Shown: piece by piece, positions 23,101-33,957 of the stretch
How positions within the stretch are numbered: position 1 is the first letter of the stretch
Layout of the letters: the number at the start of each line of letters is the position of its first letter
Origin: Enoplolaimus lenunculus
Taxonomy: Eukaryota; Nematoda; Enoplea; Enoplida; Thoracostomopsidae
DNA length: 64,000 nt
NCBI GenBank assembly: GCA_030248215.1
Contig: JASANG010003696.1
Location: 1 to 64,000 of the forward strand
Direction of reading: 5' to 3'
The notes under the pieces: generated by a model
Database searches by the model: none
What the model was told of the DNA's origin: nothing
What the model saw: only the letters and a program-made list of their open reading frames with translations
Made by a program: the position numbers and the translations under genes

Positions 23101-23806
23101 GAAGTACAGCGCCATCCTAAAACGCATACTATAGTTTTCAGGAAAAGACGTCGTCGAAATTTTTGTTCAACTCGCCAAGCTGTCCAATTTGGATATTTGT
23201 GGCAGAGGTCCGGTTCCGGTTCAGTCGCGGCAAGTCGCCAAACCGTCAAGTACAAACGGCCACCCATCGCTAGGCCATCGCCGTAGTAGCACGTATAGCG
23301 GCGGGTTAGATACGGCGACGATGACGTCATCGATTACTCCACGTCGGAGTAAAATTAGCAAGTCTGATATACGCAAGCCTGACACGCGTGGCCGAGTGGA
23401 TAAAAAGCTTGCAATTGACAATGCCGACGGTCGCGACATCGCTGAGTCCGCCGGTTCGAGCCCACATCAAGAACGAGCGTCAATGGCAAGGCGGTTTAGA
23501 CGTTTTGGAAATTGTGCGTCTATAGAACGTAGCTCCCATGATGAGTCATATGATCACGGGATGAAAGACGGGACAAGATCCGGCAAATTATCGGTCGCTC
23601 GTTTAATTCAAGGACTGAGTGAGGTTCATCTCTCCGTTAAACGGCACAGGAATCGCGGTCATACCTCGGCTTCGGGACTGGAGTCCAAATTGGTTCGGAG
23701 AGGGTCAAAAATAAGTCATGAAAAATTTTCACGGCGACGAAGCGCTAATGCTGGAACGCAAATCGATCGAAGTGTGGAAGATGTTCGTGAATGTTATATT
23801 TCGTAA
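20194..23806 (+). CDS. RASD/Dexras-like Ras-family GTPase, 3 exons
   Basis: Exons 20194-20517, 21401-21749 and 23142-23806 join in phase (0, then 1) into 445 residues with GT-AG introns. The G domain has a P-loop GRTKVGKS (42-49), switch-I Thr67, DTAG (89-92), NKFD (150-153) and ETSAKSG (219-225). FPAMRRL (96-102), Lys at the Gly13 position, a long basic C-terminal extension and a terminal CYIS CAAX box match the RASD1/RASD2 (Dexras/Rhes) pattern, so farnesylation and membrane attachment are expected. Thr and Ser replace Gly12 and Gln61, suggesting weak GTP hydrolysis, as in that family. An insert of about 60 residues separates NKFD from SAK. DiRas is the main alternative. The ATG follows an AT-rich leader. 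A poly(A) signal AATAAA is at 24023. Both introns carry TTAGGC-core elements. Confidence 0.9.
20850..21062 (+). mobile_element. TTAGGC-core element in RASD-like intron 1
   Basis: Left end GGCTCATGTAAAGATCAGGG, right end CTGTACATTGGCC. Flanks AGGTTTGG and GGTTTTGG are a probable imperfect target duplication. Confidence 0.85.
21220..21366 (+). mobile_element. GTAGCC-family element in intron 1
   Basis: GTAGCCATCCCACCTTGGCA, then AGGAGCGGCATACAAGG and GGTTGAAAATATTTAAGGG. The right end is degraded (CCTTGGCTTCGG). Confidence 0.55.
21776..22045. mobile_element. two short elements in RASD-like intron 2
   Basis: 21776-21876 is a relic of the ATATTCTC/CACCAGTTA family (ATTCTCAAATATGTGTAACA). It abuts a reverse TTAGGC-core copy (about 21877-22045) with GGCCAATGTATAGAACAG and CTATACATGGGCC ends. 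Confidence 0.7.
22580..23110. mobile_element. GC-rich relics in intron 2
   Basis: Inverted copies of CGCGGGTAAA/TTTACCCGCG occur near 22600-22660 and 22900-23000. They are followed at 23010-23095 by GCCGTCCGTCACCGACCGGT, a relic of the element that seeded the 6.2-6.8 kb minisatellite. Confidence 0.45.
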
Positions 23807-23992
23807 AGCACCACCCCAACCTCGCTGTAACAATTTGATATTTTCGCTAATGAATATATCACCCACGGAACAATTTTGAGCTTGTTCGTAATAACGCTAT
23901 GTGGCGAAAGCAATACAGCGTAACGTTGCCTTGGTATCGCAGAAAACATGGCATTCGCAATTGCAGTTGCCGTCCGCAATAAGTTGTGTTTT

Positions 23993-24028
23993 TTTATTAA
24001 AAGTTGTAAAAATTGCTTACTGAATAAA
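23993..24028. terminator. back-to-back poly(A) signals of two convergent genes
   Basis: TTTATT at 23993-23998 is AATAAA on the minus strand, 87 bp past the stop of the receptor gene. AATAAA at 24023-24028 serves the plus strand about 215 bp past the RASD-like stop. If both are used the two 3' UTRs overlap. Confidence 0.5.
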
Positions 24029-24084
24029 TATTTTCCATATATATGCGTTGGCTTAAACCGCGAAATGCAACGTAGCGTTCAGTG

Positions 24085-27000
24085 TTAATATTTGGCCGAT
24101 TTTGCGCGTAATACAACCGCCGGACGAAGCGGTTTTGCTTTAATAGTATTATTTTCCAAGTCAACAGTTGATTTAGTCGATTTTACTTTACAAGATGGCC
24201 GTATATTAACAGGCCGCCCACTGTTTGATGGCGGTAACTCGTTGGCAGTATCGGTTTGAACGTCAGCGTAGACTCCGTTACATAATTTCCCGTTGAGAAA
24301 ATTATCTCGGTAGCTAAAATTGTCTATAGACGTAGGATTAAGCCTTTGAATTTGCTGCTCGCTGTATTCGTTGGTACCCGAATTTGAATGAAAATAGGAA
24401 TAATCGACGGACGATAAAATACCAGAAATTATACCCAGGGCAACGACGACGGCACTGGTGGCACCTGAAAGGAAAAATGCTCGCGATTGACTAATGCGAA
24501 ACGGACTGAAATTAGACGGGGCCATTTTAGGATTAAACTGACGTTAAGACCATCGAAACAGCTGTTTCAGCGTACCGCAGGTGTACTGTTTGTTTAAAAG
24601 TTTAAGCCTAACCTAAGCCTAAATTATATATGCCAAAAGTTGACAATTTCTGCCCATCTAAACACCAGGTTTTAAACACGGTTTTCTGTTGAACTGCAAT
24701 AGAGCAAGATTAAGCTTTAGACTTAGATTTAGGAATATGTGTATACTACACCAATTTGCCAGGCTAGCAGTTATAATTATATTAAAACACATTGAATAAG
24801 GACTGATTAGTTGCAAACGGGTATCTAGCGGCCTAGCTGAACTGAACTAATATTGCAACAAAGCCCTAATTCAGTTCAACATACCCCAATCGAGTGAATA
24901 CTTTGAAATAATTATTTTGCATTAAGAATTTTGAATTTGTTTTGAGCATCACCTGGATGTCAACAGCGGCAAATAGCTGTATCGCACCGGACACATAATG
25001 TGAATATTTGAAATATATCAACAGATATATTTTATTGAGTTCCGGCTACAATAATAAAACGTGGCTAAATTTTAAAGTTATTATTACAAAATCTGAAAAT
25101 TTTGAAAATTGTGCGGGGAAGTGTACAAGAGCCACAACGATGCTTACCGAGTAATTGAGCGTACGACTCAACAATAAAACGATTTCGACTCGCAACACAT
25201 TGTTGTCGGCGATAATTGGAATACGACTCATGTGTAAGCCATTTAGACTGCAGTCGACGTATAAAATCAGTTTCATTTCCGAGTTTGAGCAGCCTGTAGA
25301 TAAAGTTTAAATTAAAAGCCCTTATCGTCAGCTTAAACGTCGATATCGAACGAAACACTGCGAACTCAAAATTTATGAGGAAAAATTCGATGAAGAATAT
25401 TGACCACTGTAAAGAACACGGGGCGGAACAGTATTATAAGCATATTCCTAAGTCTAAGCTTAAGCCTAAGCCTAAAGCGTTAAAGGATGAGCATATTTCT
25501 AAGCCTAAGCGTAAGCCAAGCAAAAAAATTAGTCTAAAGCTTAAACTTACTCTTTTCTAGTCTCACAGAAAAACGTTCCGAGCCTGATCTTTACATGGGC
25601 CAGAATATTAAAGGTTTACAAACCATATGGCAAACTGTAAATCTAGCATTTACATACCGTTGAGAAAGCTGATGGTAATTTCGTAAGGTTGAAAAAGACC
25701 TTACTGTTTTATCTCAAAATATTTTCTGACGGGGGGTTAGTGTACGTCCATTGTCCCCCCCCCTTGTTGATCTGATAGTAAACTTACGCTGAATTGATAT
25801 ATGATCTTAAATTAGGGTCTGTTTTTGAAATTCCAATTGCATAATGTGACGGCGGTATTGAAACAAATGGTGATGAATATAGCGTTCCACAAGAACCCGA
25901 TGCCGCGGTGTTTATCCACGTTCCGTCGCCTGAAAAATTTCTTGAAACCAGATGTATATGTCAAGTATACCAAGTACTGTGCCATGCCCGTACCCAGGAC
26001 TTAATCTCGGGATGGTGTAAACCTTATGCTAAACTGTTATGCAAACGAGCATAGCGAAATATATATTGAGAGTGGGCGTAGCAACTAGCGAGCGAATTCA
26101 TTGCTATGTAATGCCAGTTGGTAAATTCTAAAACCTGTAAAGTGCCGCCTACACTTATGACTTGTGAAATATCGTGAAGTATGTTACGCAATTGTATAGA
26201 ACAATAAGCATATTCCTAAGCCTAAGATTAACCTTAAGCCGAAGCCTAAGCCTAAGCTTAAAGCTTAAGGAACAAAATTAGTCTAAAGCTTTAAGCTTTA
26301 CTCTATTGCAGTCTCGTAGAAAAACGCTCCGTCCCCGATCTTTACATGAGCCGAAGTATAAAAGTACTCTAAGGCAAAACGAAATGAGTTACCAATGAAA
26401 ACCAGTTTTTCATCTGGTTTCGAATTTTCTACCATTTCAATCGCTGCTCGCAAACTAACGGGTTGTTGTACCGCAGGCAGAAGTCGGTCTCGAAGTATCC
26501 GGTAGTCTTTTGACCACGGAGTAGAAGCGACACTTTGTAGCGTTTGATACTGATACGAATGGTCGTTTTCGTGATCGAACCGGTATTTCCTGAAATTATA
26601 GGAATTTCCAGGCTCATGTAAAGATCAGGGTCGAAGAGTTTTTCTTTAGGACAAGAATGGAGTAAGCTTAAGCTTTAGGCTAATTTTTTGGCTTGGCTTA
26701 GGTTTAGGCTTAGGCTTAGGCTTAGCAATATACATGTTCTTAATCTGAAGCTTAAGCTGACTATATTCCAGTCACACGGAATAACGTTCCGCCCCTCGAC
26801 TATACATGGTCCACAAAATGATATAGGTTTAGGCTTAGGCTTAGGAATACGGCTTATACTACTGTTCCGCGCCTGTTCTATGCATTGGCCAGTGTGATAG
26901 CTTACTTCAACTGATCAGCTTCACGTTTTGCCAGTTGCTTAATATACGAGTCTTCAATCGAACCGGGTAACGCAACGATTTTTCCAATGGATTTGTCTGA

Positions 27001-30000
27001 GATGTCAAACTTGCTTTTTATCCAATAAAAATTGCGACTGTCTGAAATATCATAATACAATGCATAACCGTATGCGCGGTTCAATTTTCAACGCGACTTC
27101 CAATGTCACATACAACTATCCTTTAAAAATTTAAACTTAAATTATAGTTTAACTAAACTTAGATATCTGTTTAAGTAAAACTTAAATGGCGCGAACGGAC
27201 TAACGAAACTACAATTTTAAGTTCAATTTCAACTACATATTTTTAAAATTCAGCGTTGTTCACAAAGTTTAAATTATAGCTAATGCTACGTTCAGACTTA
27301 AAATGAGTTTAATCGTAACCAACCAGTTAATTTAATTAGTTTGGAAAGTTGGTTTAATACTGCTAGGTAAGCTTAAGCTTGAATCGAGTTAGTTTAAGTT
27401 TTTAGAGAGCAGCATACCACCAATTTTCACCTGTTCAACTTAAAAATATACAAATTAAAGACCGGTTTAAACTTAAGAATATGGTATAGTGTAACTATTA
27501 GCAGGTTCTATTCTATACCCGAGTTGACGATGGCACCAAATGTAGCGACACCGCCCCATATTCCGACAGCGGCCAGACCAAAATACCACCAAAGTGCAGC
27601 GGTAGACCTTCGAAACACAGTTCTTGGGCCTGTCATGCCTAGAATTAACGTTAAATCAAATGCTCTGAACAATGGGGCTTTAAGCTATACTGTCAAGTTT
27701 GTAGCCAGCTCACTTTGCTTGGATGGAGGCTAAAAATTTTCACGACGGGCATACAACAGTTTTTGTTGACTTACAATCAAGGTTGTAAATTATCTAGGTG
27801 GTCAAATTTTCCAGGGATGGGGCTGAGGCCGCCATTGGCTACGGATTACTTTTGTGCTTATAATTTAATGTAAACAAACCAATGATAAAACAATCTAAAA
27901 TCCGCAATTGTAATAAACGTTGATTTGTAATTTGCCGCAGGTATTTAAAAAAGTTGCTACTGCAAAACGGGCAGTCAAAACAACGAAAACTATCAGTGAG
28001 GATAATAACGAAAACGGAAAACGGATATTAAAGTATAAAAGTTTAAACGACGGTTTGTTTCGTACCATACGGTGTCACCAGCGTATACAACGACCACAAA
28101 ATAGATCGTTCAGGACTGGACGGCCAAAATGACGTACAACATTTCGGGCACCGCCTATGATGCTCAAGACAGCTATCGCAAATCCAAAGAAATACGCAAA
28201 TAATCAGATAGCCGATTAATGCTGCAACAAAAACCGGCCAACTCAACGATCGAACCAGATGAAGGACAGAGCTTGCGATACCTGATTTCTGGTCACGAGT
28301 TAACAGCTGATATGGGTTCGTTTTGTGCAATATTGCTGACGGCACGGGGCTGTAGTAGGGTAACGAAAAATCAAGACGTGTTGACAACTCTTCGGTCGGA
28401 CGAAGCGGGCCAAGCAGAAGATCGAATTGCTGAAAGTAGGCATAAAGAGAGTCTATGTACGTATTCAATTATGGGCCCATATTCTCAACTGTGTACAGCA
28501 CCAATCACCAGTTAGCGATAGTTTTTCAAGCTGACGAATATCTGCAGTTGCAGATGGTAAAATTGGTACAGAAATAGGGCAAATCAAACGCAAACAACGT
28601 GTTGAATTTAGAACCTCACCATGCGTTGGTTTCAAAGTTACTACAGGGCCAATTACTAACTGGTGATAGGTGCTACACACATTTGCGAATACAGGCCAAG
28701 ACAGCAATTAATGTCAAAAGATTTAGCTGAATGACTTAATTTGAAGTAAAAATTGTATAACAGTACCTGTGTATTCATAAATTTTGCCAGCATTGCAAAA
28801 GAAAACTGCCAAAATATTGTTGGCAAAGCCGCCTATGTGGTCTACTATTATTTTGACCAGTTAAACCTAAAACTTTTGTTTATGACAACTTTGTTTGTGA
28901 TAGCACCAATTGACTGGTATTGGCATAAATGAATTAAATATCTTGCGACTTAATTGGTTTGATTTTTTGTCCCGTGCACAGATCAGGGGAGGAATGTTTT
29001 TCCACAGGATAACAATGGAGTAAGCTTAAGCATTAATTCTTTTGCTTAGGCTTTGGCATAGCCTTAGGTATAAGCTCATTCGTGCGCTTAGGCTTAGACT
29101 TAGGCTTAGGAATATTATACTACTGTAACGGCCCTGTTCTTTACATTGCCCGAGTTTTTTTACCGTTTTCGACGCTTAGTTGCAGCCATACGGTGATAAA
29201 ATTAAATGCTAATATCGAAAGTATTCTATAACGATTAGCATTCTTTTTCGACTATAACTGACAATTGTCTATTGTAAACATTAACAAAAAACTACGCTTC
29301 GAACTCTGAAGCCAGCGAAGCTGATGACCTCAGAGCTTCTAGAAAACTTTTGGTTTCCTATAGAATATTTTCAACCTGGCTTGTAAAGGATCACATATCT
29401 CTCTGCGTGTCCCTAATGAGCATATTTGAGTCCCCGTAGCATTTTGAGAGCTGTTGATGGGGTGAACTCACAGCAAACAAAAATCAAAACTATTAACAAT
29501 TAACTATGACGTCAATTGATTACCTCATTTTGTAATCCGGACACTGCATCACTCCACCACTGTCTTGTTCCATCGTTTCTATCCGGTTTGTGAGATGATT
29601 CCGGTTGCACCGGAACCGTATGTAAACGGAACCGACAGTGTAAAACATCGCATAATGCGTTCATAATGTCAATACTATAGCCACTGGCTGTGTTGCCGTC
29701 GATAATGACGAATGGCGAATGCTGAAATGAAAATTATATTGTAGAACGCAAACATTTTGATAATTTTATAAAACAAATAGCACCCATTTTTAGAACGGCT
29801 CATGTAAATATCAGGGGCGAAACGTTTTTGTGCGGTATTGCAATAGAGTAAGCTTTTTGGTGAATTTTATGTTTAGACTTAGGTTTAGGCTTAGGTGTAA
29901 GCGGATTCTTACGCTTAGGTTTAGGCTTACGTTTAGACTTAGGAAAGTGATACTAGGTACTGTAATTGGCATTTAAAACAATCAACGAACAAAGTCGAAA

Positions 30001-30563
30001 TTAAACTTTAGAATTTGTTTAAGGTTAGAATTAGAGTAACGCAAAAATTTCGGATAAGGATTTGGTTTGCTTAGCCTTGTTTAAGTTCAAGATTAGGATA
30101 AAAAATCTTTAGACTGAATCATTAGATTTTGGTTTTGGCTAAGGTTCCGGTTCAGTGCTGTTTACATGCGCCATTATCGCAATGCAACTGTAAGATTAAG
30201 AATTAAACTACTCACATCTGAACGATCCGATGGCAGAAAGAATTCGCTGAGATTGAAAAAACGACATTATTCAAAATAATCTGTTTAGATTGAATAGTTT
30301 ACTTACACCGGCTTCGATTTAAGGCACTCATCACAAGACCTTTGGCGTATTCACACCTGAAACGTCCAGAACCTGCGAAAATTTACCTCAAACGCAACCA
30401 CACTGTAAATGTCACCAGCTGGTGTCGTGTTTCCTACTTGAGCAGCATTGCTTATTATTAGTTCATGGACCGTGTAATCCACTCTTGTCCACGGATCAAG
30501 TCCCGTACTTAGCGGAACAACTATCATAATGGTGCAAAACAGTAAATAATGATAAGGTAACAT
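24085..30563 (-). CDS. divergent ionotropic glutamate receptor-like channel, 11 exons
   Basis: Eleven minus-strand exons (30563-30416, 30372-30309, 30246-30216, 29721-29524, 28429-28066, 27638-27519, 27041-26906, 26589-26393, 25929-25788, 25293-25148, 24464-24085) join without phase conflict into 641 residues. A signal peptide (1-20) leads straight into ligand-binding lobe S1 (SPFVIIDG..GYSIDIMNAL, then GPLRPTEELSTRLDFSLPYY), so the usual amino-terminal domain is absent. M1 is about 211-232, a re-entrant loop 255-272, M3 283-305, S2 309-510 (LPGSIEDSYIKQLAKR; FIGDGTW; SHYAIGIS) and M4 517-535, with a ~105-residue tail. M3 reads WWYFGLAAVGIWGGVATFGA, lacking SYTANLAAF. The usual alpha-carboxyl-binding Arg appears to be Leu162, so glutamate is doubtful. 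The first three exons, and their 43- and 62-bp introns, are least certain. Confidence 0.88.
24600..24755. mobile_element. TTAGGC-core element, degraded, in receptor intron
   Basis: Keeps CCTAACCTAAGCCTAA, CTGTTGAACTGCAATAGAGC and TTAGACTTAGATTTAGGAAT. Ends eroded. Confidence 0.55.
25394..25609 (-). mobile_element. TTAGGC-core element with perfect 8-bp TSD
   Basis: The element is 25402-25601, from ACTGTAAAGAACACGGGGCG to CTTTACATGGGCC. AGAATATT flanks it exactly on both sides (25394-25401 and 25602-25609). This is the clearest target duplication for the family. It lies in a receptor intron. Confidence 0.93.
26200..26352 (-). mobile_element. TTAGGC-core element in receptor intron
   Basis: ATAAGCATATTCCTAAGCC through TTAGTCTAAAGC to GATCTTTACATGAGCC. 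It begins within 45 bp of the donor of exon 26589-26393. Confidence 0.8.
26611..26892 (+). mobile_element. TTAGGC-core elements, composite
   Basis: The left end GGCTCATGTAAAGATCAGGG begins just upstream of a splice acceptor. An internal inverted end (CTATACATGGTCC near 26810) is followed by a second right half ending CTATGCATTGGCC. Two copies seem joined. Confidence 0.75.
27701..27844 (+). mobile_element. GTAGCC-family element in receptor intron
   Basis: GTAGCCAGCTCACTTTGCTT to CATTGGCTACGG, with GACTTACAATCAAGGTTG inside. Confidence 0.7.
28474..28697. mobile_element. GGCCCATATTCTC element
   Basis: Left GGCCCATATTCTCAACTGTG with CACCAATCACCAGTTAGCGA. The right half is inverted (ACTAACTGGTGATAGGTGCT, then GAATACAGGCC). 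About 220 bp, non-coding, in a receptor intron. Relatives at 21776, 34713 and 38718. Confidence 0.75.
28970..29152 (+). mobile_element. TTAGGC-core element in receptor intron
   Basis: GTCCCGTGCACAGATCAGGG to TTCTTTACATTGCCC with two hexamer blocks. Flanks GATTTTTT and GAGTTTTTT look like an imperfect duplication. Confidence 0.8.
29798..29950 (+). mobile_element. TTAGGC-core element, right end lost
   Basis: GGCTCATGTAAATATCAGGG, AACGTTTTTGTGCGG, then several TTAGGTTTAGGC-type units. No right terminal repeat. Confidence 0.7.
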
Positions 30564-30669
30564 TTCAGGTAAATATTGGGTTAAAGTTTAAAAAATGGTA
30601 AATTTTTAATATTGTATATTAATCAAAGTTATCTTTGTGTCCAACTAGAATTTGAACTGGAGGAAAATC

Positions 30670-30856
30670 GGCCAATGTATAGAACAGGAACGTAACAGTA
30701 ATATAAACATATTACTATGACTAAAACTAAGCCTAAACTAAGCCTAAAGTTAAGCGTAAGAATGAGCTTATACCTAGACCTAAGACTAAGCTTAAGTTTA
30801 AGCCAGGCGAAAAATTAATTGAAAGGTTAAGAAACCACAGAAAAACGTTCCGCCAT
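30670..30856 (-). mobile_element. TTAGGC-core element upstream of the receptor gene
   Basis: GGCCAATGTATAGAACAGGA, CCTAAAC/CCTAAGC units, ending ACAGAAAAACGTTCCGCC without the last terminal bases. It starts about 105 bp upstream of the receptor ATG, so it may lie in or near its promoter. Confidence 0.75.
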
Positions 30857-30859
30857 GGA

Positions 30860-31660
30860 AGCTTGAAGGAAAACTGTATCGGTGAGGTTTTCGCTTGTAG
30901 CATAAGGATTGGTGAAGCTAAAATTACAGGAAGTGCAGTTTCTCGGAATAATCGGAGAGTAGTAGTGTTAACTTAAAAATGAACAGATCAATAAATATCC
31001 ATTCTGAGTTTTATATTCTTTGTGCGTGACCAAGCCAAACTCAATGCTGATTGGTTGAGTTAAAGCAAACAAAATTTGAAACATTTTCCCACAATTTCAA
31101 TTTCAAATTTCTATCTCAAAAGCACGACACGATTCGTATAAGCTTTGAATTAATACGTTAGCTCTAAAACTTGCAAAAAATGTTATTTTAGCAAGCTGCA
31201 GCTTAAACTATGACACAAGCCTGTGTGTTATAACAAAAAAGTTGCGGTGCAGTGCAGAATACAAGCCGGTAAACCGTAAATAAGCGTTCCACAATGAGCC
31301 GCTTAGACCCAAATATATATATATTATATATATAAATATATATATTTATATATATATATGTATGTAGCTTAAAATGTAGCATTTACCACTCTTAAAACGC
31401 ACCGCTGTAAAGGTAGTTAAATTAAAGCAACGATACTTGAATTCGTCAAAATATTCACAAAATTTAGTTTAAGATAACTTTCTTAACGCTTTATAAAAAC
31501 GTTTTCTGTCTGGCTTGGAAGAGCAGTTACGAATCTAAAATAGCATCATATTTTCTGCTAAATTGGCTGCAAAGAATTAGGTTCAATTCACCGAAATATT
31601 AATTAAAGATTAACTCGAGTTGAATTAGATTTAAAATTGAGCAAAGTTTAAACCCGAGTT
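30860..31660. other. intergenic, AT microsatellite
   Basis: A TA-rich microsatellite spans about 31310-31362. No exon could be supported in the rest. Confidence 0.45.
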
Positions 31661-31679
31661 CGAGTCAATTTGTCGATAG

Positions 31680-32022
31680 GTCCATTGTGGGTTAGCACTA
31701 GCAATTGCCAACCTGGTCCGTGTGCTTTTTGTAATGCGACCCCATTTAGAAAAAATTGGACAAGCCTATTAAGTAAGAATGAGCATATTCCTAAGCCTAA
31801 GCAAAAGCCTAAGCCTAAAGCCAAGCAAAACAAAATTAGTCTAAAGCTTAAGCTAAACTTTTGCAGTCCCACGAAAAAACGTTCCGCCCCTGATCTTTAC
31901 ATGACCCGAAATCTGTTACAAACCAATGACACAAATTTTACTTCAGTAGCCCTCAAGGGACCTTGGGATGAATCGAGTGGCAAAACCGCATGGATGCGGA
32001 AAGAATACTGGGTTCGGGTTGT
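31680..32022 (+). CDS. two candidate exons of an unassigned secreted-type protein
   Basis: Exon one ends at 31772 and reads GPLWVSTSNCQPGPCAFCNA then TPFRKNWTSLL before donor GTAAGA; its start is uncertain (31680 or 31696). Exon two is 31947-32022, between a strong acceptor (TTTTACTTCAG) and donor GTAAGT, reading ALKGPWDESSGKTAWMRKEY. The join is in phase 1 and the second donor is phase 2. The cysteine cluster suggests an extracellular protein. It may be the 5' part of the Noggin/Trunk-like gene downstream, but the phases do not connect directly. Confidence 0.35.
31773..31906 (-). mobile_element. TTAGGC-core element, half copy between two exon candidates
   Basis: Begins at the donor with GTAAGAATGAGCATATTCCT, includes TTAGTCTAAAGCTTAAGC, ends CTGATCTTTACATGACCC. 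The element itself would supply the 5' splice site of the exon ending at 31772. Confidence 0.7.
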
Positions 32023-32469
32023 GTAAGTTGAGTCCATGGAAGAATATATTAAACATCTTTCGACTCTATATTTATAGCTAAAACAATTGGTTAGATGACT
32101 CAAGGGAGGTAGCCGCCGCGGCGGACGCAGAAATTTCTAACCGGGGTGGACAGGGTATAGTTATGAAACTCAATTTTTGTTGTATGCTATATATGCCAAT
32201 TTTCTGGGGTGCAAAAATTGTAACGTGATCGTACGATTTTGTCACAAAAAATTTTCTGATGGATGGCGTACGCACCCCCTCCAAACGCCCCTCTCTGGAT
32301 CCGCTACTCAACATACTGGGGTGGGGGGGGGCAGATTTTATTAAAAACGTTCCTAGGGTGCAAAGATTTTGCTATCCATTCTGGCTACGGCTTCATTGAT
32401 GGTGCTTCACCACCATTTCTCATACCTTCAGGAGGATAGTGACAGTGGTAAACCTTCTACTCGAGAGGC

Positions 32470-32608
32470 CAATGTAAAGAAATGGGGCGGTACAGTATTA
32501 TGCCTAAGCCTAAGCCTAAGCCAGGCAATGAAATTAGTCTAAAGCTTAAGCTTACTCTATTGCAGTCGCACAGAAAAACGTTTCGCCGCAGATCTTTACA
32601 TGGGCCAA
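32470..32608 (-). mobile_element. TTAGGC-core element, short
   Basis: GCCAATGTAAAGAAATGGGG, a single CCTAAGCC block, TTAGTCTAAAGCTTAAGC, GATCTTTACATGGGCC. Confidence 0.85.
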
Positions 32609-32921
32609 TGGAGGCAACGAAAATAAACAATTTGCTTGTATTTTGGTTTTTTAATGTTTTTTTTGCATTTATTAATTATATTTTAGTGCATTTACTGTAA
32701 CATATTTGCAATTTGATGCTTTGTATCGCGTTGTTGTAAAGTATTGTTTATTTTTAAGTCGTTGCATCTTTGTTTAGGCGCAGCAGCCAAACCCATTTTA
32801 GTAAATTTTTACTGCTAGAAAGTTGAAGTATGACTGAATTCTAGCAATACTTTTTCACATTTTATCTGAATATTAATTGTTCAATTTGATTTTTCAGTAC
32901 GTTTACGTATAAACCTGTCTT

Positions 32922-33075
32922 AGGGTTGCGCTATACTTGTCGCATGACTCCGTCCGTCAACACCCGTTATCCGTCCGGCGCTTTCCTTCATCCGTAGTAT
33001 GGTACGGGAGTCATTTCCGCGCGATACTGCGCCGTGACACACGGTGACGGACGGCGCCGTACGGGTGATGGGCGA
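32922..33075 (+). mobile_element. GC-rich CGTCCGTC element
   Basis: Starts TTAGGGTTGCGCTATACTTG and contains GACTCCGTCCGTC, then the inverted GGTGACGGACGGCGCCGTAC. It shares its end with the flank of the 20-bp minisatellite and its core with that unit. Confidence 0.65.
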
Positions 33076-33156
33076 CATAAGACAGTAGTAAAATCAGGGA
33101 AAATATTAATGGAAAACGAAAACAAAACAGCTGTAGTTCAACTTTATCTGAAAAAT

Positions 33157-33372
33157 AGCCAATGTAAAGAACAGGGGCGGAACAGTATTATAAGCTTATT
33201 ACTAAGCATAAGCCTAATCATATAAGCCTAAGCCTAAGCGTAAGCATGAGTTTATTCCTAAGCTTAAGCTTAAGCCTAAGCTGAAGCCAAGCAAAAAATT
33301 AGTCTAAAGCTTAAGCATACTCTATTGCTGTCCCACAGAAAAACGTTCCGCCTCGGATCTTTACGGGCCTGA
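33157..33372 (-). mobile_element. TTAGGC-core element, near complete
   Basis: GCCAATGTAAAGAACAGGGG, two CCTAAGC blocks, TTAGTCTAAAGCTTAAGC, and GATCTTTACGGGCC. Confidence 0.85.
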
Positions 33373-33957
33373 AACATGATACAATTTTACTGTTAGTTTT
33401 TAATCTTTCATATCATGAATATTATCTATTAAAGATTTAATTTAATGCATGATTTTCAACCAACACCTGTCGGTTAAGAGTCGATTTACGATATGTAAAA
33501 CCTAAATCCGTAAATTTTGAAGTATATCCCTCAAATGATTCGCGCAGCTATTAATTATTTAATTGTAATATTATTGTTAAACGGAAAGACGATAGGTAAA
33601 GTATACTTTTAGTTTTTCTAATAGCGAAATTTTTGAGTCTTTTATTTCAAAAATGCGTTTTATTTAGCACCAAAATCAAAACTTAAAAACCTATTAATGA
33701 TTGTTAAAAGTTTGCTGGTCACTTGTGTTCCGGTGACGGATGCAGGATTTCTCAGCATGGGGATCCGTTATCAACTTTGATATGAACTCTCAAATGGCAT
33801 TCATTTTTACAATTGAAATTTTTCCAATTCCTGGATCCCCTCTACCGTCCGCCCTTGTCTTGTTCAATTTCTTCCTACAAACACAGCCTTAGGTTTAGGC
33901 CCCCGAAAATAAGAGTTCACTTGAATAAGAGCGATGTAATCTGTTTTAATATTTCAG

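Noticed and set aside
24460-24525. Separate small gene starting at the ATG at 24525
   Set aside because: The acceptor TTTTTCCTTTCAG at 24465 joins in phase to the preceding receptor exon and supplies M4 exactly where it is needed; the upstream ATG part is intron.
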